Below are positions 36,926-48,302 of a DNA stretch of 64,000 bases, in pieces (position 1 is the stretch's first letter; each line of letters begins with the position of its first letter). The stretch is taken from contig NC_066579.1 of NCBI RefSeq assembly GCF_024323335.1, positions 238,685,475 to 238,749,474 on the forward strand, in the 5' to 3' direction. The notes under the pieces were generated by a model that saw only the letters and a list, made by a program, of their open reading frames with translations, searched no databases and was not told the origin of the DNA. Made by a program: the position numbers and the translations under genes. Source of the DNA: Lathyrus oleraceus (taxonomy: Eukaryota; Streptophyta; Magnoliopsida; Fabales; Fabaceae).

Positions 36926-38240
36926 ATTCCTCCTCTCCGTTGGTGTCGATAAACGTCGAGTTTTTCCCGATCATCCGTTGATGATTTGGTTGTGTTCACT
37001 CTCCCCAGTAGAGTTTCCTCCTCTCCGTTGGTGTCGATAAACGTCGAGTTTTTCCTAGTCATCCGATGATGTCTAGTTGTACCCCTCTCCATGCAGAGTT
37101 ACCTCTCCGTTGGTTTCGATAAACGTCGAGTTTTTCCCGATCATCCGTTGATGATTTGGTTGTGTCCTTCTTCCCTAGTGAAGTATTTCTCCTTCTCCGT
37201 TGGTGTCGATAAACGTTGAGTCTCCCTTTCGTCCTATGACGTCTGGTTGAGTTTTCTCCTTCTCCGTTGGTGTCGATAAACGTTGAGTCTCCCTTTCGTC
37301 CTATGACGTCTGGCTGAGTTTTCTCCTTCTCCGTTGGTGTCGATAAACGTTGAGTCTCCCTTTCGTCCTATGACGTCTGGCTGAGTTTTCTCCTTCTCCG
37401 TTGGTGTCGATAAACGTTGAGTCTCCCTTTCGTCCTATGACGTCTGGCTGAGTTTTCTCCTCTCCGTTGGTGTCGATAAACGTCGAGTTTTTCCTAGTCA
37501 TCCGATGATGTCTAGTTGTACCCCTCTCCATGCAGAGTTACCTCTCCGTTGGTTTCGATAAACGTCGAGTTTTTCCCGATCATCCGTTGATGATTTGGTT
37601 GTGACCTTCTTCCCTAGTGAAGTATTCCTCCTCTCCGTTGGTGTCGATAAACGTCGAGTTTTTCCTATGCGTCCGTTGGCGTATAGTTGATATCTTTCCC
37701 CGCAGGGTCGTCCCCAGTTTATTCTCCTTCTCCGTTGGTGTCGATAAACGTTGAGTCTCCCTTTCGTCCTATGACGTCTGGTTGAGTTTTCTCCTTCTCC
37801 GTTGGTGTCGATAAACGTTGAGTCTCCCTTTCGTCCTATGACGTCTGGTTGAGTTTTCTCCTTCTCCGTTGGTGTCGATAAACGTTGAGTCTCCCTTTCG
37901 TCCTATGACGTCTGGCTGAGTTTTCTCCTCCCCGTTGGTGTCGATAAACGTCGAGTTTTTCCTATTCGTCCTATGACGTCTAGTTGTACCTGTCCCCATG
38001 TGGATTTACCTCTCCGTTGGTCTTGGTAAAGGTTGAGTTTTTCCCATTACGTCCGTTGACGTATGGTTGTATCTCTTCCAGTCATTCATTAATGTCTGGT
38101 TACCTCTCCGTTGGTCTTGGTAAACGTTGAGTTTTTTCCCATTTCGTCCGTTGACGTATGGTTGTATCTCTTCCAGTCATTCATTAATGTCTGGTTACCT
38201 CTCCGTTGGTCTTGGTAAACGTTGAGTTTTTCCTAGTTGT
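36926..38240. repeat. Minisatellite array with 67-bp core units
   Basis: About 17 units carry CTCCGTTGGTGTCGATAAACG, the last three a TCTTGGTAAACG variant. Two blocks are homogeneous with an exact 67-bp period (for example repeat starts at 37201, 37268, 37335 and 37402); other units vary between about 60 and 95 bp. The array ends about 75 bp before a 25-A run. Ogre 3' regions are known sources of satellite repeats in legumes. Confidence 0.9.
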
Positions 38241-38313
38241 CCGTCGGCATCTAGTTGTGATTTTTATTCCCATTCATCATCGTTGTGATGTCTGGATGTG
38301 GCCGTATCCTTTG

Positions 38314-38338
38314 AAAAAAAAAAAAAAAAAAAAAAAAA
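38314..38338. repeat. Poly-A run of 25
   Basis: An A tract between the minisatellite and the purine tract of the Ty3 derivative. Confidence 0.9.
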
Positions 38339-38500
38339 CCAAAAAATAATAATGTACCCAGTAATAAATATCAAATCCCAGTGGACGTTTCCATTATTGG
38401 ATCCCTGCATTGTGCAAATTCTACGGTTCTTGGTATTCAATCCCTGTTTACCCTGAAAGGCTGACAGCCGTTGCTCTCATCCATTCGGGTTCCCAGCTGA

Positions 38501-38515
38501 TTGAATAGGGGCAGC
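38501..38515 (+). other. Polypurine tract region of the Ogre-type derivative
   Basis: TTGAATAGGGGCAGC lies directly before the right LTR. The GGGG core is the likely plus-strand primer. Confidence 0.7.
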
Positions 38516-41500
38516 TGTAGCACCTCAAATTTGCACCTATCATTGTACATACATTCTCATATTAGGTCATAGCATAACATGGTCCACTGCATAGCATTGC
38601 ATTGTCCCTTTTGCCCAAGTGCAAGATTATCAGGAGAATTAGGTCAAACTGATCAGGAGATCAGTCAACCAAGCAAGCAAGCACAATTTCCAAGGAGCCA
38701 AGGCCCTAGGGTTGGTCCAACATGTTCACATGACTTGGGGATCCATTTGAAGTGTTTAGGTCAAAGATTGGATGTTCAGAGGTCATCAGTCAATGCACAG
38801 TCAGTCAGAAACCCTAAAAAAGTCAAACTTGGTCAACTGTGACTGATTTTATGGTTTTGATGGTGGGATTTGGTTTGAGAGAGCTTATTCATGTCCAAAT
38901 AGGCCTCATATATCATGTCAAACATCATCATTGAAGAATTTGAAGCCAAATCAGAAATTTCCAAAAATAGAAACTGGACCTGTAATTTTAACTGCCAAAA
39001 ATGGAAACTTCTTGAGCCTAAACTTACATCATGATACAAGCTTCAAATAAATTTTTGCCCAACATGAAAGTTGAATATCTTGTTCTCCCATTTCCAAAAA
39101 GTCCAAGAACTCTCAATTCCCATGTATGGTTGGCAAGATATGATCAATTCAATCTCAAAAATATTTGAACTTCAAAAGGCCATATCTCTCAAACCATTTG
39201 GCCAAATTGGGTGGGGTTTTTTCCTACAAGTCACATTTGATCCCCTCTTTCCAAAAATGTCATCATCATGCACCAAAACATCACCATTCAAAATGGCCTT
39301 TTTGAACTTGCTTGAATTAATTTCAAGTGAGGTTGAAATTTGACTTTTCCAAATAATCATTTTTAATCATTTTGGCCAATTGGGAAAGTTCAGAAATGTT
39401 GTTTGGGACATGTTTGCAAGCCCAAATTCGTGCAGCACACACACCCCATGCCAACTTGGTGGAATTTTAGCAATTGATAAAATTGATTCATTTAAGCTAA
39501 TGGTGATTAACACTTACTGATGCAACCTTAAACAGCCAATATATAGCTCATTTTCTGTCAACCAAAAACCCTAGCAGCCACATTCCAAGACAAAATTTCC
39601 ATTTCTCTCATTCTCTCATTTTGTGCATTGTTGAACTTTTCTCCACAAAACCTCAAGAGCTCGAGCTAGGGTTTGTTTGCTTCACCACATACCATCCTTC
39701 TGAGCTCAATTCAAGGCTGGTTCTACTACTGTAATTCCATTTGTGTAACTGTTCCATTGAAGAACACTTCCATGGCAAGATTCGAGTTGGGCTATTTCAA
39801 AGATTTCTGAGCTAAACATCCTTCACCATTCACCTTGTGGAAGCTTTGTGAGCATCTGTTTCAAGCGAAAACTACCAAAAAACACCTGAATCGACATTGC
39901 CTTGCAGATTTGGTCAGTTTTCGAATCTCTTATTTCACCAAATCATGCTATGCATTATGTAGGTCTTCATTTGCTGATTGTTTTGAGCTTTGAGTCATTA
40001 AGATTGGTTGCATATTGTGTGAGAAATCTGGTTTTTAAGTTTCACACTCAAACTTGTTCTTGCTCGATGCTTGTTGTTTAGCATGATTTAATGAATTTGG
40101 TTGTTAGATTATGCATGTATGTGGTTTACTGGTTCTAATGATATGATCAATTCCATTTTCTGGGCACATTTGGTTTTCACGATTTTGGTTGAGTGAGGAA
40201 GATGACACTGTTGCGTTGAAACCCTAAAATGCATTTCCAGCTTTCCTGTTCACGTTGCATGGTACTGTTTCATTGAACCGGCCAATCAAAACATTCCGTT
40301 TCCATGTCCTTAAACGCCGCGTTTGAATAAGTTGTCCTGGATATTACAAAAATGCCACCATCCGTGCCATGTGACTTATTAACTCATGTTATTTTTCAAT
40401 GTTTATTTCGATTTGATACATCATTTTGTAAAATTCATAACATCATCATTTTTAATCCAAAATTCATGGGAATTTTTGCATCGTGTTCATCTGGATCTCT
40501 ACTTTTTTATCATGATTTTTCCTGATTTTTTGGATGATCGAATTTTAAATGGTATTAGGGTTTTGTTCATGTGCTCATATTTTGTACCTTTTGCCAAAAC
40601 CTTTGTGAAACGATGATGCATTATCCAATGGCCCTGAAATTTTTTGTGCTTAAACTAGACACATTCATGGTGATTTTGGTGTAGAGTTTGTGAATTTATC
40701 TTATCTGGTTTGTGAGTTATGAATTTTTGAAGTAGGGTGTGACAATTTGTGTCACACTATTGATGTGCAACTTGATGATTTTCATAGCCATGCTTCTTGA
40801 CCTCAAAATGGATTGAATTTTTGCATGATTGAGCTTGTGTATGTCTAGTTTACATATGATTTTTTGTGGATTTGTTTATGGCATTTTCCAATTGATTGAG
40901 ATTTTTCTCCCCTGTTTGGTCTTATGTTGACTTTTTGTGACACTTGTTCCCATTTGTTTTGTGAAATGCTCATACTTTATTAGATGGACATGAAATTTGA
41001 TATGTGATTACTAGACATCTTAAGCTTTGCCATGGTTTTAGTCCCATTCATTTATCATATGCCATCCCTGATTTATGATTTTTGCAAGTTGATGCATGTT
41101 TGGTTGACTTCTTTGAGCATGTTCAAAATTGCCTTTCCTTTCTGATTTTCATTGACTGCCTTCCACTTGTCCAAATGAGATGAAATTTGACATGCTGACC
41201 ATGCTGTGGGTTGTGATTGATCATGATTTATTTGGTGATTTTTGGAAATGTTTGAGATTGATTTTGATTCAAGTCTTGCTGTTGACTTCTATGAGCTTCT
41301 ATGAGCATTGTGCCTTGCACATTCACTTGCTTATGATTAACTGTTGATGTCTGTTTCCTTTTGCTTTGTTTTGAAGTTGCATACTAATGTCTGCTTGACT
41401 ATTTCAGGTGCTTTTAGTTGCTCAGTTCCTTGTGAACTTTTGCTTTGCTTTGCTTGTATAAGCAATTTGCATTGAGGTATACTTCTAATCTTCATGTAGT

Positions 41501-43466
41501 CTGGAAGACCTGGCCTGTTACTTGGCCAGGCACCTGTCTGAAGTCCTCCTTAAGAGGCAATGTTTGTGACTGTTTGCATTTGTCCTTGTATAGAGTCAAA
41601 GACCTCCTAAGTGAAGAGGCAATTGGCAGAACCCAAGGGATATGCAATCTATCCCCTGCTATTCTGTGTGTCATCTGCTTTGCTCGCACCACTGTGTTGA
41701 TGCATTGCAGATACAAACCCAAGATCTTGTACAATTGTACAGTTGAGTCAGTTTCAAATGTGTAGAAGGGTTCCTACCTTCTGAACCCACACATTCTTGT
41801 CTTAAGCTCTCCCAGGCCAGGGATAAGAGCTGTGAAGTCTTATCTTCACTCACCTTTCATCTGCTTCACCTTAGCCCCTCAATGGCAAGGTTAAGAGCAC
41901 CATTACCCAGTTCCAGAGGTTTGTTTGTTGAGGTTGATATGACCCCTCGACTAAAACCTAGCCTTGATGTTTGAGCCCCTTGTTGGTGTGTTTATTTCAT
42001 GCTGTATGTGCTTGTGTGGTGTGATTGTATCCCCTAGGTTTGCTAGACTCCGCGTAGTCTCGTTTGCATGTCAATTAAGGTAGCACGGTTCCTTCGTATA
42101 GGACTTCCTTTCTTGCTTGAGCTTTCCTAAAACACAAACAGACATTATTCCCTCTTAAGGATACGTTAACTCCTTCTACTACAGGTGAGTAAGTCTCCAA
42201 AGGTCGAGCATCAGGTAGATTGCGCAGTGACGTTGTCCACTTAAAAAACACAAACCAACGGGAATAGTTTAGCCGAACTACGGCAACTCTGATTCTCATG
42301 TCCAGATGAGATACGTAGGCACGAGATGTGATGTCTTGTCGAGTTTGACTAACAACTAACACTAATTCTCTTCTCTCGCCCTCGTTGCGATTGAGACCTC
42401 CCCTTTCTCTTGCCCTAGTTGCAATCGAGACCCTTCTTCTTCCTGTGCAAGTTAGCTAGAAACCTTAACTTAGGGATGATTTTTGCATGACAACATCTAG
42501 GCTCGAGTCGTAGTCTCCCTAGTGTTGTATCTCCCTCTGTTATCTGGTTAGGCTAGTCCTTTTTCCCTGCGTAGGGGAACTACGTCGCCCTGATCCTCAT
42601 ACCAGATGAGGTACGTAGGCAGGAGATGAGCTGATCTCTCCGGGCGTTTTTTTTCTTTTTCCGCCCTTTTTCTTTTTCAACCCTTTGTGTCTTAATCACC
42701 CTTTGTGTGTGTTTTGGTTCGGATGCTGATGTAAGTCCAGTGATTGGCATTCGGGCTCCATGTTTGCCTTTGTTTGTGTTCTGGTTCGGATGCTGATGTA
42801 AGTCCAGTGATTGGCATTCGGGCTCCACGTTCGCCCTTTTGTTTTGTTTGTGTGAGTTGTTTCTCCTTTTCTGGTTGGAGTCCGACATAAGTCCAGCGAT
42901 TGGCAGTTGGTTTCCTGTGTGTGTTTTGGTTCGGATGCTGATGTAAGTCCAGTGATTGGCATTCAGGCTCCATGTTTGCCTTTGCCTGTGTTTGTTTGTG
43001 TGCGTGTCAGCCGAGCTACGAATGCTCTGATTCTCCTTCGTCCAAGGAGATACGTATGCATAGGATGCGATATCCTAGCGAGCATGTGTTGTTTCCCCAG
43101 TCCGAACTACTTCGACTCTGATGTCTATGCCTGATAGACTAAGTAGGCCCAGGATGCGGTATCCTGCCGAGTCAGTCTTGTCTGTTTTCTTGTGTCTCTT
43201 TCAGCCAGTGTGTGTGAGTGTGAGCAGTGTTTAGCAACCATTTATCCTTCCTTTTGTGCGTGGATCCCGTCGAGTACGACGGATGCGTAGGGGTGCTAAT
43301 ACCTTCCCTTCGCATAACCGACTCCCGATCCCATTCTCTTTGGTCGCGAGACCACGCTTTTTCCAGGTTTACTCTGAGCGTTTCCTTTCCCTCTTTTGGG
43401 ATAAATAACGCACGGTGGCGACTCTGTTATTCTTGTTTTCCCGCCGGTTTTTCGCGTAATGCGACA
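38516..43466 (+). repeat. Right LTR of the Ogre-type derivative
   Basis: It is 4951 bp, TGTAGCACCTC to GCGACA. It lacks about 300 bp present in the left LTR; the junction is near 41305, next to a duplicated CTTCTATGAGC. Otherwise only scattered differences were seen. The TATA box is at 39540-39545 and the hairpin modules at 42272-43171. Confidence 0.92.
42272..43171 (+). repeat. Four double-hairpin modules in the right Ty3 LTR
   Basis: The same four units as in the left LTR. The one change noticed, GCGAT to GTGAT in unit 1, falls in a loop and not in an arm. Confidence 0.8.
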
Positions 43467-43471
43467 CACAC

Positions 43472-44213
43472 AGACAGAAGTTAATTACAAACTTCATCAC
43501 ACATCAGCTGCAGGGGAAGGAATCTTCGAATCTGTCATGAAAGTCTGTTGTAACAGACCAATCTGTTGTCTGGGGTATCACTTGTTACTCCCCCTTTTTG
43601 CCAAAAATGTTGCCAAAGCCAACAACATAAACAGAAAAAATGACAGACTTACAGACTTGGTTTTACTTCACAGTTTCAACCAAGTTAGCACCCACTTGAT
43701 CTTGCTTCACAGCTTTGATCAAGAAATCACCCACTTTTGCTTTACTGTAGGTACAGGCATATCAGATGCCATGACTTTGTTTCTGACATCCAGAACCACT
43801 CCTGCATGAACAACATCCTTGAATTCCTGCAAGTGCATAGGCCTTCTCACGTTAGGATGTCTCCTTACCCTCTTGTTGCCACACTTGTTGCAAGTGGTAT
43901 AGCTATGATCTGTTGACCAATCAGAACATAGTTCCAATAAATACATTCCAAACATCATTGGTTGCTATAAGGTCTCAGAGAGACATATTCCCAATTTGCC
44001 CCTTAAATTTTCAAACTGAGTAGCATCCAGAGCCTTTGTAAATATGTCAGCCAGTTGCAGTTCAGTGGCTACATGTTCCAAAGTAATCACCTTGTCTTCC
44101 ACCAGATCTCTGATGAAGTGATGTCTAATGTCAATATGTTTGGTCCTGCTGTGTTGGATGGGATTCTTGGAAATATTAATGGCACTGAGATTATCACAGA
44201 ATAATGTCATGAC
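43472..44213 (-). pseudogene. Copia copy D fragment: RNase H end, leaky-stop extension, 3' region
   Basis: RNase H runs from 44210 to the TAG at 43965 and keeps ADIFTKAL, the usual form, where B and C have ADIFIKAL. The stop is followed by CAA CCA and the same short extension (to 43719). The rest of pol is cut at about 44213, where the sequence switches to scrambled and then normal LTR sequence. Confidence 0.85.
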
Positions 44214-44563
44214 ACCAACTATTCTAACAGAACACCAACTGTTCTATTAAGGTCTGGTATTTCCTTGATAACCAAACTGCAAATGAATACTGAGCTCTAA
44301 CAGAACACCAACTGTTCTATTCCTCAGTATCTGCTGACAGGGATGAATGTCACAACATCCAGTTTGACATTCAATAAATCCTGTATTAGCCAATCCTGCA
44401 GTAACTACTCAAGTGTGTCATGACATCAGTCAAGACATCAGAGTACAGTTAGATATTCTAACCTACAATGCAGTTACACATACACACCATGTCATGACAT
44501 CAGTCAAGACATTAGAATCCAGCTAGTGTTTTACCATATAATGCAGCCAATTAAACACCTACA
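44214..44563 (-). repeat. Fragment of an inner-type LTR at the right edge of the array
   Basis: From about 44250 to 44563 it matches 10023-10340, ending at the same LTR terminus (minus TGTAGGTG). The first 35 bases are a jumbled partial copy of the ACAGAACACCAACTGTTCTA segment that recurs at 44300. Confidence 0.85.
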
Positions 44564-46562
44564 CTTCTGAAGACTCATACATCAGAGTGTCTGATGTCTT
44601 TGGAGAAGAAGCAGGGATTCATCAAGGTGTGAGCTTGGATGACTTAACTGCAAACCTGCAGGATGGAGGTTGTTTACTCAAACTTGGTTCCACAATCAAG
44701 TCTATGAGAGCATTGAACTCTTGTTCTGTGTAGGGAGGAAGTTCGTTCAAGTGGCAGAAGAGGGAGCTGAATTCTATAGCTGGATGTTAAAACACAATGT
44801 TGTGACATTTGGTTCAACATCAGAATCTTAGTTGGTGAAGTGGCACATCAACTTAAGATAGAAGGGTCTACAGGGTTGTAGATTGGATACTTCAAAAAGG
44901 TCGTTCTCGTTGCAGTTCTTTGGAGTTGATGGATAGAAAGGATGTTACATGTTCATGTCTTAGAAAATCTAAGTTTTGTTCAACATGTAGCTTGAAGTTC
45001 AAGTCTCACTTGGAAGATCAGAATATCTTTGGGAGAAGTCTGATAAACATGGAGAGGTCAAAAATGGCATTTGATTTTTTTCATATGAGGATTCATGAAG
45101 GAGGTAATCAACAGTGGCATTTGGTCTATCTTAGAAGTGAGTTCGAAGAATCAAGATAATCAACATATGGCAGCTGATTATGCTTGAGGAAGGTCTGAGA
45201 CAAATTACTTTGAGCAGAAAAGTAGTAAGTTGAAGACATAAGGAGGTGTTTTCTATTCATCTCTTGGAGCTTGTGGTAGGAGTTCTGAGCTATCTATGGA
45301 AAATTATCTCGTGTAATGGGATGAGAATGTATATGTCCCAATTTGTGTCTGGTTCCTTTTGGATCAAGCTGGTGACCCAGTGATATTTGAGGATTATCAG
45401 ATGGTGTTCTTTGGATGTCCTAACTTATGTTAGAACATTTTGGTTCTCTGCTCTGGTTAGAAGAGAGATTGACATAGAGTGTGGATGTGTTCAACCAAGA
45501 GGGTTGATCAGAGGGTGTGCTCTTGAAGACATGAAGATGCGTCTTATGTTTTCCATTCATCAAGTGGTCTGGGTTCTCTTTGAATCAGGAAGTATGTGAA
45601 GGTCCAACCTTGGGGTGTTGGATATGTTCATGTGTGATCTCCAAGTTTCAAGAGGAGAGTTGGTTGTTCATGACAGGGGGAGTTCTGTCTTTGTGCTGCA
45701 AGTAATCATCAAGCTTGTGGTCTATATGTTCTTAGATAACAAGGTATGGCACCTGGTTAGTTATTGGGATGATGTGGTGTGTGTCAAGGCTGAGTGAGCA
45801 GAAGAATGTCTGACCGGATTATTATTTCCTTCTGAAACTTACAGTCATAAGAAAATATGGATTTGTGTGTCTTACTAGTTGCATCCTTAACTAGTAATTC
45901 TGTTTTTGGTGCACAAATTTAGGGGGAGGAGAAGTACCCTTGTGCATGTGTGTATTACTAGTAACTATAAAGCTAGTAATTGTGTTGCTTCTGTTGCTGT
46001 TTAAACTACTGTTATGCTGTTTGACTGTTGATAGTTTACCTTGTGAACAAAAAGGAAAGATATAGGCAATTTTGGTACAACAAAGAGTGTTCACAAGATG
46101 TTATGTGTGATGTCTTAACATAAGATATCCTATGTACCTGCTGGAGTTCAAAAACATGGTCATGCAGTATTTGTTGGTCTGTAATATTAAGTGTTGCTTT
46201 GGCAACATTTTTGACAAAAAGGGGGAGTAACACCTGTGATGCCCCAGGACAACAGATTGTTTTGCTAAACAAATATTCAGGACAGATATTCAAGATCCTC
46301 TAATCCAGAGGTCATGCTGCAATTGTGTTCCTCTTCTATGAGTGTGAGTGTGTTTATGTGTGCTGCAATTAGAAGTTTTTATTTAACTTCTGTATGTGTG
46401 CTGAAATGTGAAGTTTGTATTTAACTTCTATCTGTGGTGAGTGTGCTGCTGCTCAGAGTGTATTAGCTAGATTAATTTCCTGCTAGATGTGTGTTTTTCG
46501 CTGCTATGGACTCTGTTGTGATGCCAAGTTGTTTTAGCCAAAAATTTGCCAAAGGGGGAGTT
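44564..46562 (+). other. 3' internal region of the outer copia element
   Basis: 44564-46180 is unrecognised; the longest plus-strand frames are 60-80 codons and no gag, pol or env motif was found. From about 46190 it resembles the 3' region of the inner copies, including an AAAAAGGGGGAGTAAC tract (46215-46230), short AGAAGTT/AACTTCT inverted repeats, and the final purine tract. The unknown 1.6 kb could be decayed 3' sequence of the family or captured DNA. Confidence 0.65.
46549..46562 (+). other. Polypurine tract of the outer copia element
   Basis: CCAAAGGGGGAGTT abuts the right LTR start at 46563. Confidence 0.8.
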
Positions 46563-48302
46563 TGTAGATGTTTGATTGGCTGTATTTTATGGTAAAACAC
46601 TAACTGGAATCTAATGTCTCGACTGATGTCGTGACATGCTGTGGAGATATTTGATTGACTGCATTATGTGTTAGATCATCTAACTGTACTCTGATGTCTT
46701 GGCTGATGTCATGACATTCTGAGTAGTATACTACAGGTTTAGCTAATACAGGATTTATTGAATGTCAAACTGGATGTTATGACATTCATCCCTGTCAGCA
46801 TATACTGAATAATAGGCAGGTTGGTTTTCTGCTTCAGTTCAGTATGTATCTCAGTCTGTTTATCAAGAGAATAACAGACCTGGCATAAGGTCGTTGTGTA
46901 AATGTCAAACTGGATGTTTTGACATTTATTACTGTAAGCTGATATTGAAGTATAGACAGATTGGTCTGCTATAGTACATCATTTAGCACAGTCTGTTTTC
47001 AGGAAAATAACAGACTTAGCATATGGTCTATGTTCTAGACGTCAAACTGAATGTTGTGACATTCATTCCTGACAGCATATGCTATTTGTGAAGGTCTTGA
47101 AGACTCAATCAGAATAAACAGTTTCTAAATATGGAGATATTTTAGGAACTAAATATGGAGATATTTTAGGAACTAAATATGGAGATATTTTAGGAACTAA
47201 ATATGGAGATATTTTAGGAACTAAATATGGAGATATTTTAGGAACTAAATATGGACATATTTTAGGAACTAAATATGGAGATATTTTAGGAACTAAAAGA
47301 TTGAAGACCTTGATTGTAGCAGAAACTTTCTGCTGGCTTTGTAACAGCAAAGAAGAAGTTTACTGCGATTTCTGAAGGCCCAAATCCAGTTGGGTGATTA
47401 GGTTATAAATAGCAAATTGTAACCTAGTTTTTGTAAGCCTCTTAGAATGAAAAATTAGGGGTATGTGTAAGGTAAACCTCCCAACCTGTGGGAAGGTTAC
47501 CATGTGTTTCTCAGTGTTCCAAAACTGAGAGTATTTGTGACTCAAAGCCTGTAGGCAAGAGTTATTATGTTCTTGAACGAAGCTGTGAAGCAAGTTCAAG
47601 TTGTTTAAACATTACAGTGTAATTGTAGTGATAGGAATGGAAACTGGAGGTTTCTATCTAGGAGTTCCTAGGTATAGATTGCATTGGGTAGGGATTAAGT
47701 GAAGAGTTGTAAACGGGGGAGTTTAACTCTGAATTAATACTGCTGATAGTGGATCTTCTTCCTGGCTTGGTATGCCCCCAGACGTAGGTGAGTTGCACCG
47801 AACTGGGTTAACAATTGCTTGTGTTTTTACCTTCTGCACACTATATTTTGTTTGTTATAACTCAGTCTGGTTTTAGTCTGTTTATGAAGGGAATAACAGA
47901 TATGACACATAACCTGCAGTCTGAATGTAAAACAGAATGTTATGACATTCATCATTGACTGCTGATATTGATGGACTGGTTGGTCTGTTACAGTTCACTC
48001 ATCTGTAATGTTGGGACAGGTGATGTTCAAACCAATGTTGAGACATCATGCTGATAACTGGGCAGGATAAATAAACATAAGGGCTATGTTTGATCTCTAC
48101 TGTGTGTTTGCACTAGATGGACATAACTGGATGTTCTTCTTTCCATGGTGGTATATTAGCAGATGTTGTAACATCTGTGAATGTGTGCATATGAGTACTG
48201 GATCATAATTTATATAACTGTCTTGTTGTATTTGCAACAATGTTAGATCAGATGTCATGACTTGGAGTAGAACATCTGAATTCTGACTATGCCAGAATTT
48301 CA
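46563..48302 (+). repeat. Right LTR of the outer copia element
   Basis: It is 1740 bp, a near-identical partner of 3000-4715. Seven 24-bp units lie at 47127-47294. It is followed by the GATTC duplication at 48303-48307. Confidence 0.92.
47404..47412 (+). promoter_or_regulatory. TATA box in the right outer LTR
   Basis: TATAAATAG at the site matching 3817-3825. Transcription from here would run into the split OTU gene on its antisense strand. Confidence 0.5.

Larger units (their letters stand above)
24015..43466 (+). mobile_element. Ogre/Tat-type Ty3 derivative, non-autonomous
   Basis: It is 19.45 kb, flanked by CACAC (24010-24014 and 43467-43471). LTRs of 5251 and 4951 bp enclose a primer site, a leader of about 1.3 kb, a 421-codon gag remnant, about 2.3 kb of decayed pol, about 4 kb of repeat-rich 3' region and a purine tract. 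Removing it with one CACAC rejoins copia copy D to match 10505-10560. The LTRs are nearly identical while pol is heavily decayed, so the element was probably copied with proteins from another element. No ORF1 is found upstream of gag. Confidence 0.9.
4981..44563 (-). mobile_element. Tandem array of SIRE/Maximus-type copia elements sharing LTRs
   Basis: On the minus strand the order from left to right is: partial internal region A (4981-8867), LTR, complete internal region B (10341-15804), LTR, complete internal region C (17278-22742), LTR, partial 3' region D, LTR fragment ending 44563. A and B repeat at 6937 bp. Each LTR serves two neighbours, and there is no target duplication between copies, so the array arose by recombination and not by separate insertions. 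The left edge is cut inside RT and the right edge is the outer end of an LTR, so no duplication flanks the whole. The Ty3 derivative at 24015-43466 is inserted within D. Confidence 0.85.
3000..48302 (+). mobile_element. Outer Ty1/copia (SIRE-related) element, gag-pol not recognisable
   Basis: Two LTRs (TGTAGATG ... TTTCA) flank the unit, and GATTC at 2995-2999 is repeated at 48303-48307. A primer site follows the left LTR and a purine tract precedes the right LTR, so the element points rightward. Its own interior is only about 2.3 kb (4716-4980 and 44564-46562). The leader and the last 370 bases resemble those of the opposite-strand SIRE-type copies inside it, but no gag or pol is visible. 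It may have been non-autonomous, or lost its genes when the inner array formed. Confidence 0.88.

Noticed and set aside
36573..37040. Overlapping long frames in all three plus frames
   Set aside because: They are produced by a tandem repeat without stops; the translations are the same peptide phrases repeated, and nothing suggests a gene.
36926..38240. Regular repeats that could be mistaken for a CRISPR array
   Set aside because: Units are contiguous with no unique spacers, and the context is a plant retrotransposon.
32932..38338. Poly-A runs as tails of LINE, SINE or processed pseudogenes
   Set aside because: No target duplication and no LINE, SINE or cDNA body lies upstream; both runs sit inside the Ty3 derivative.
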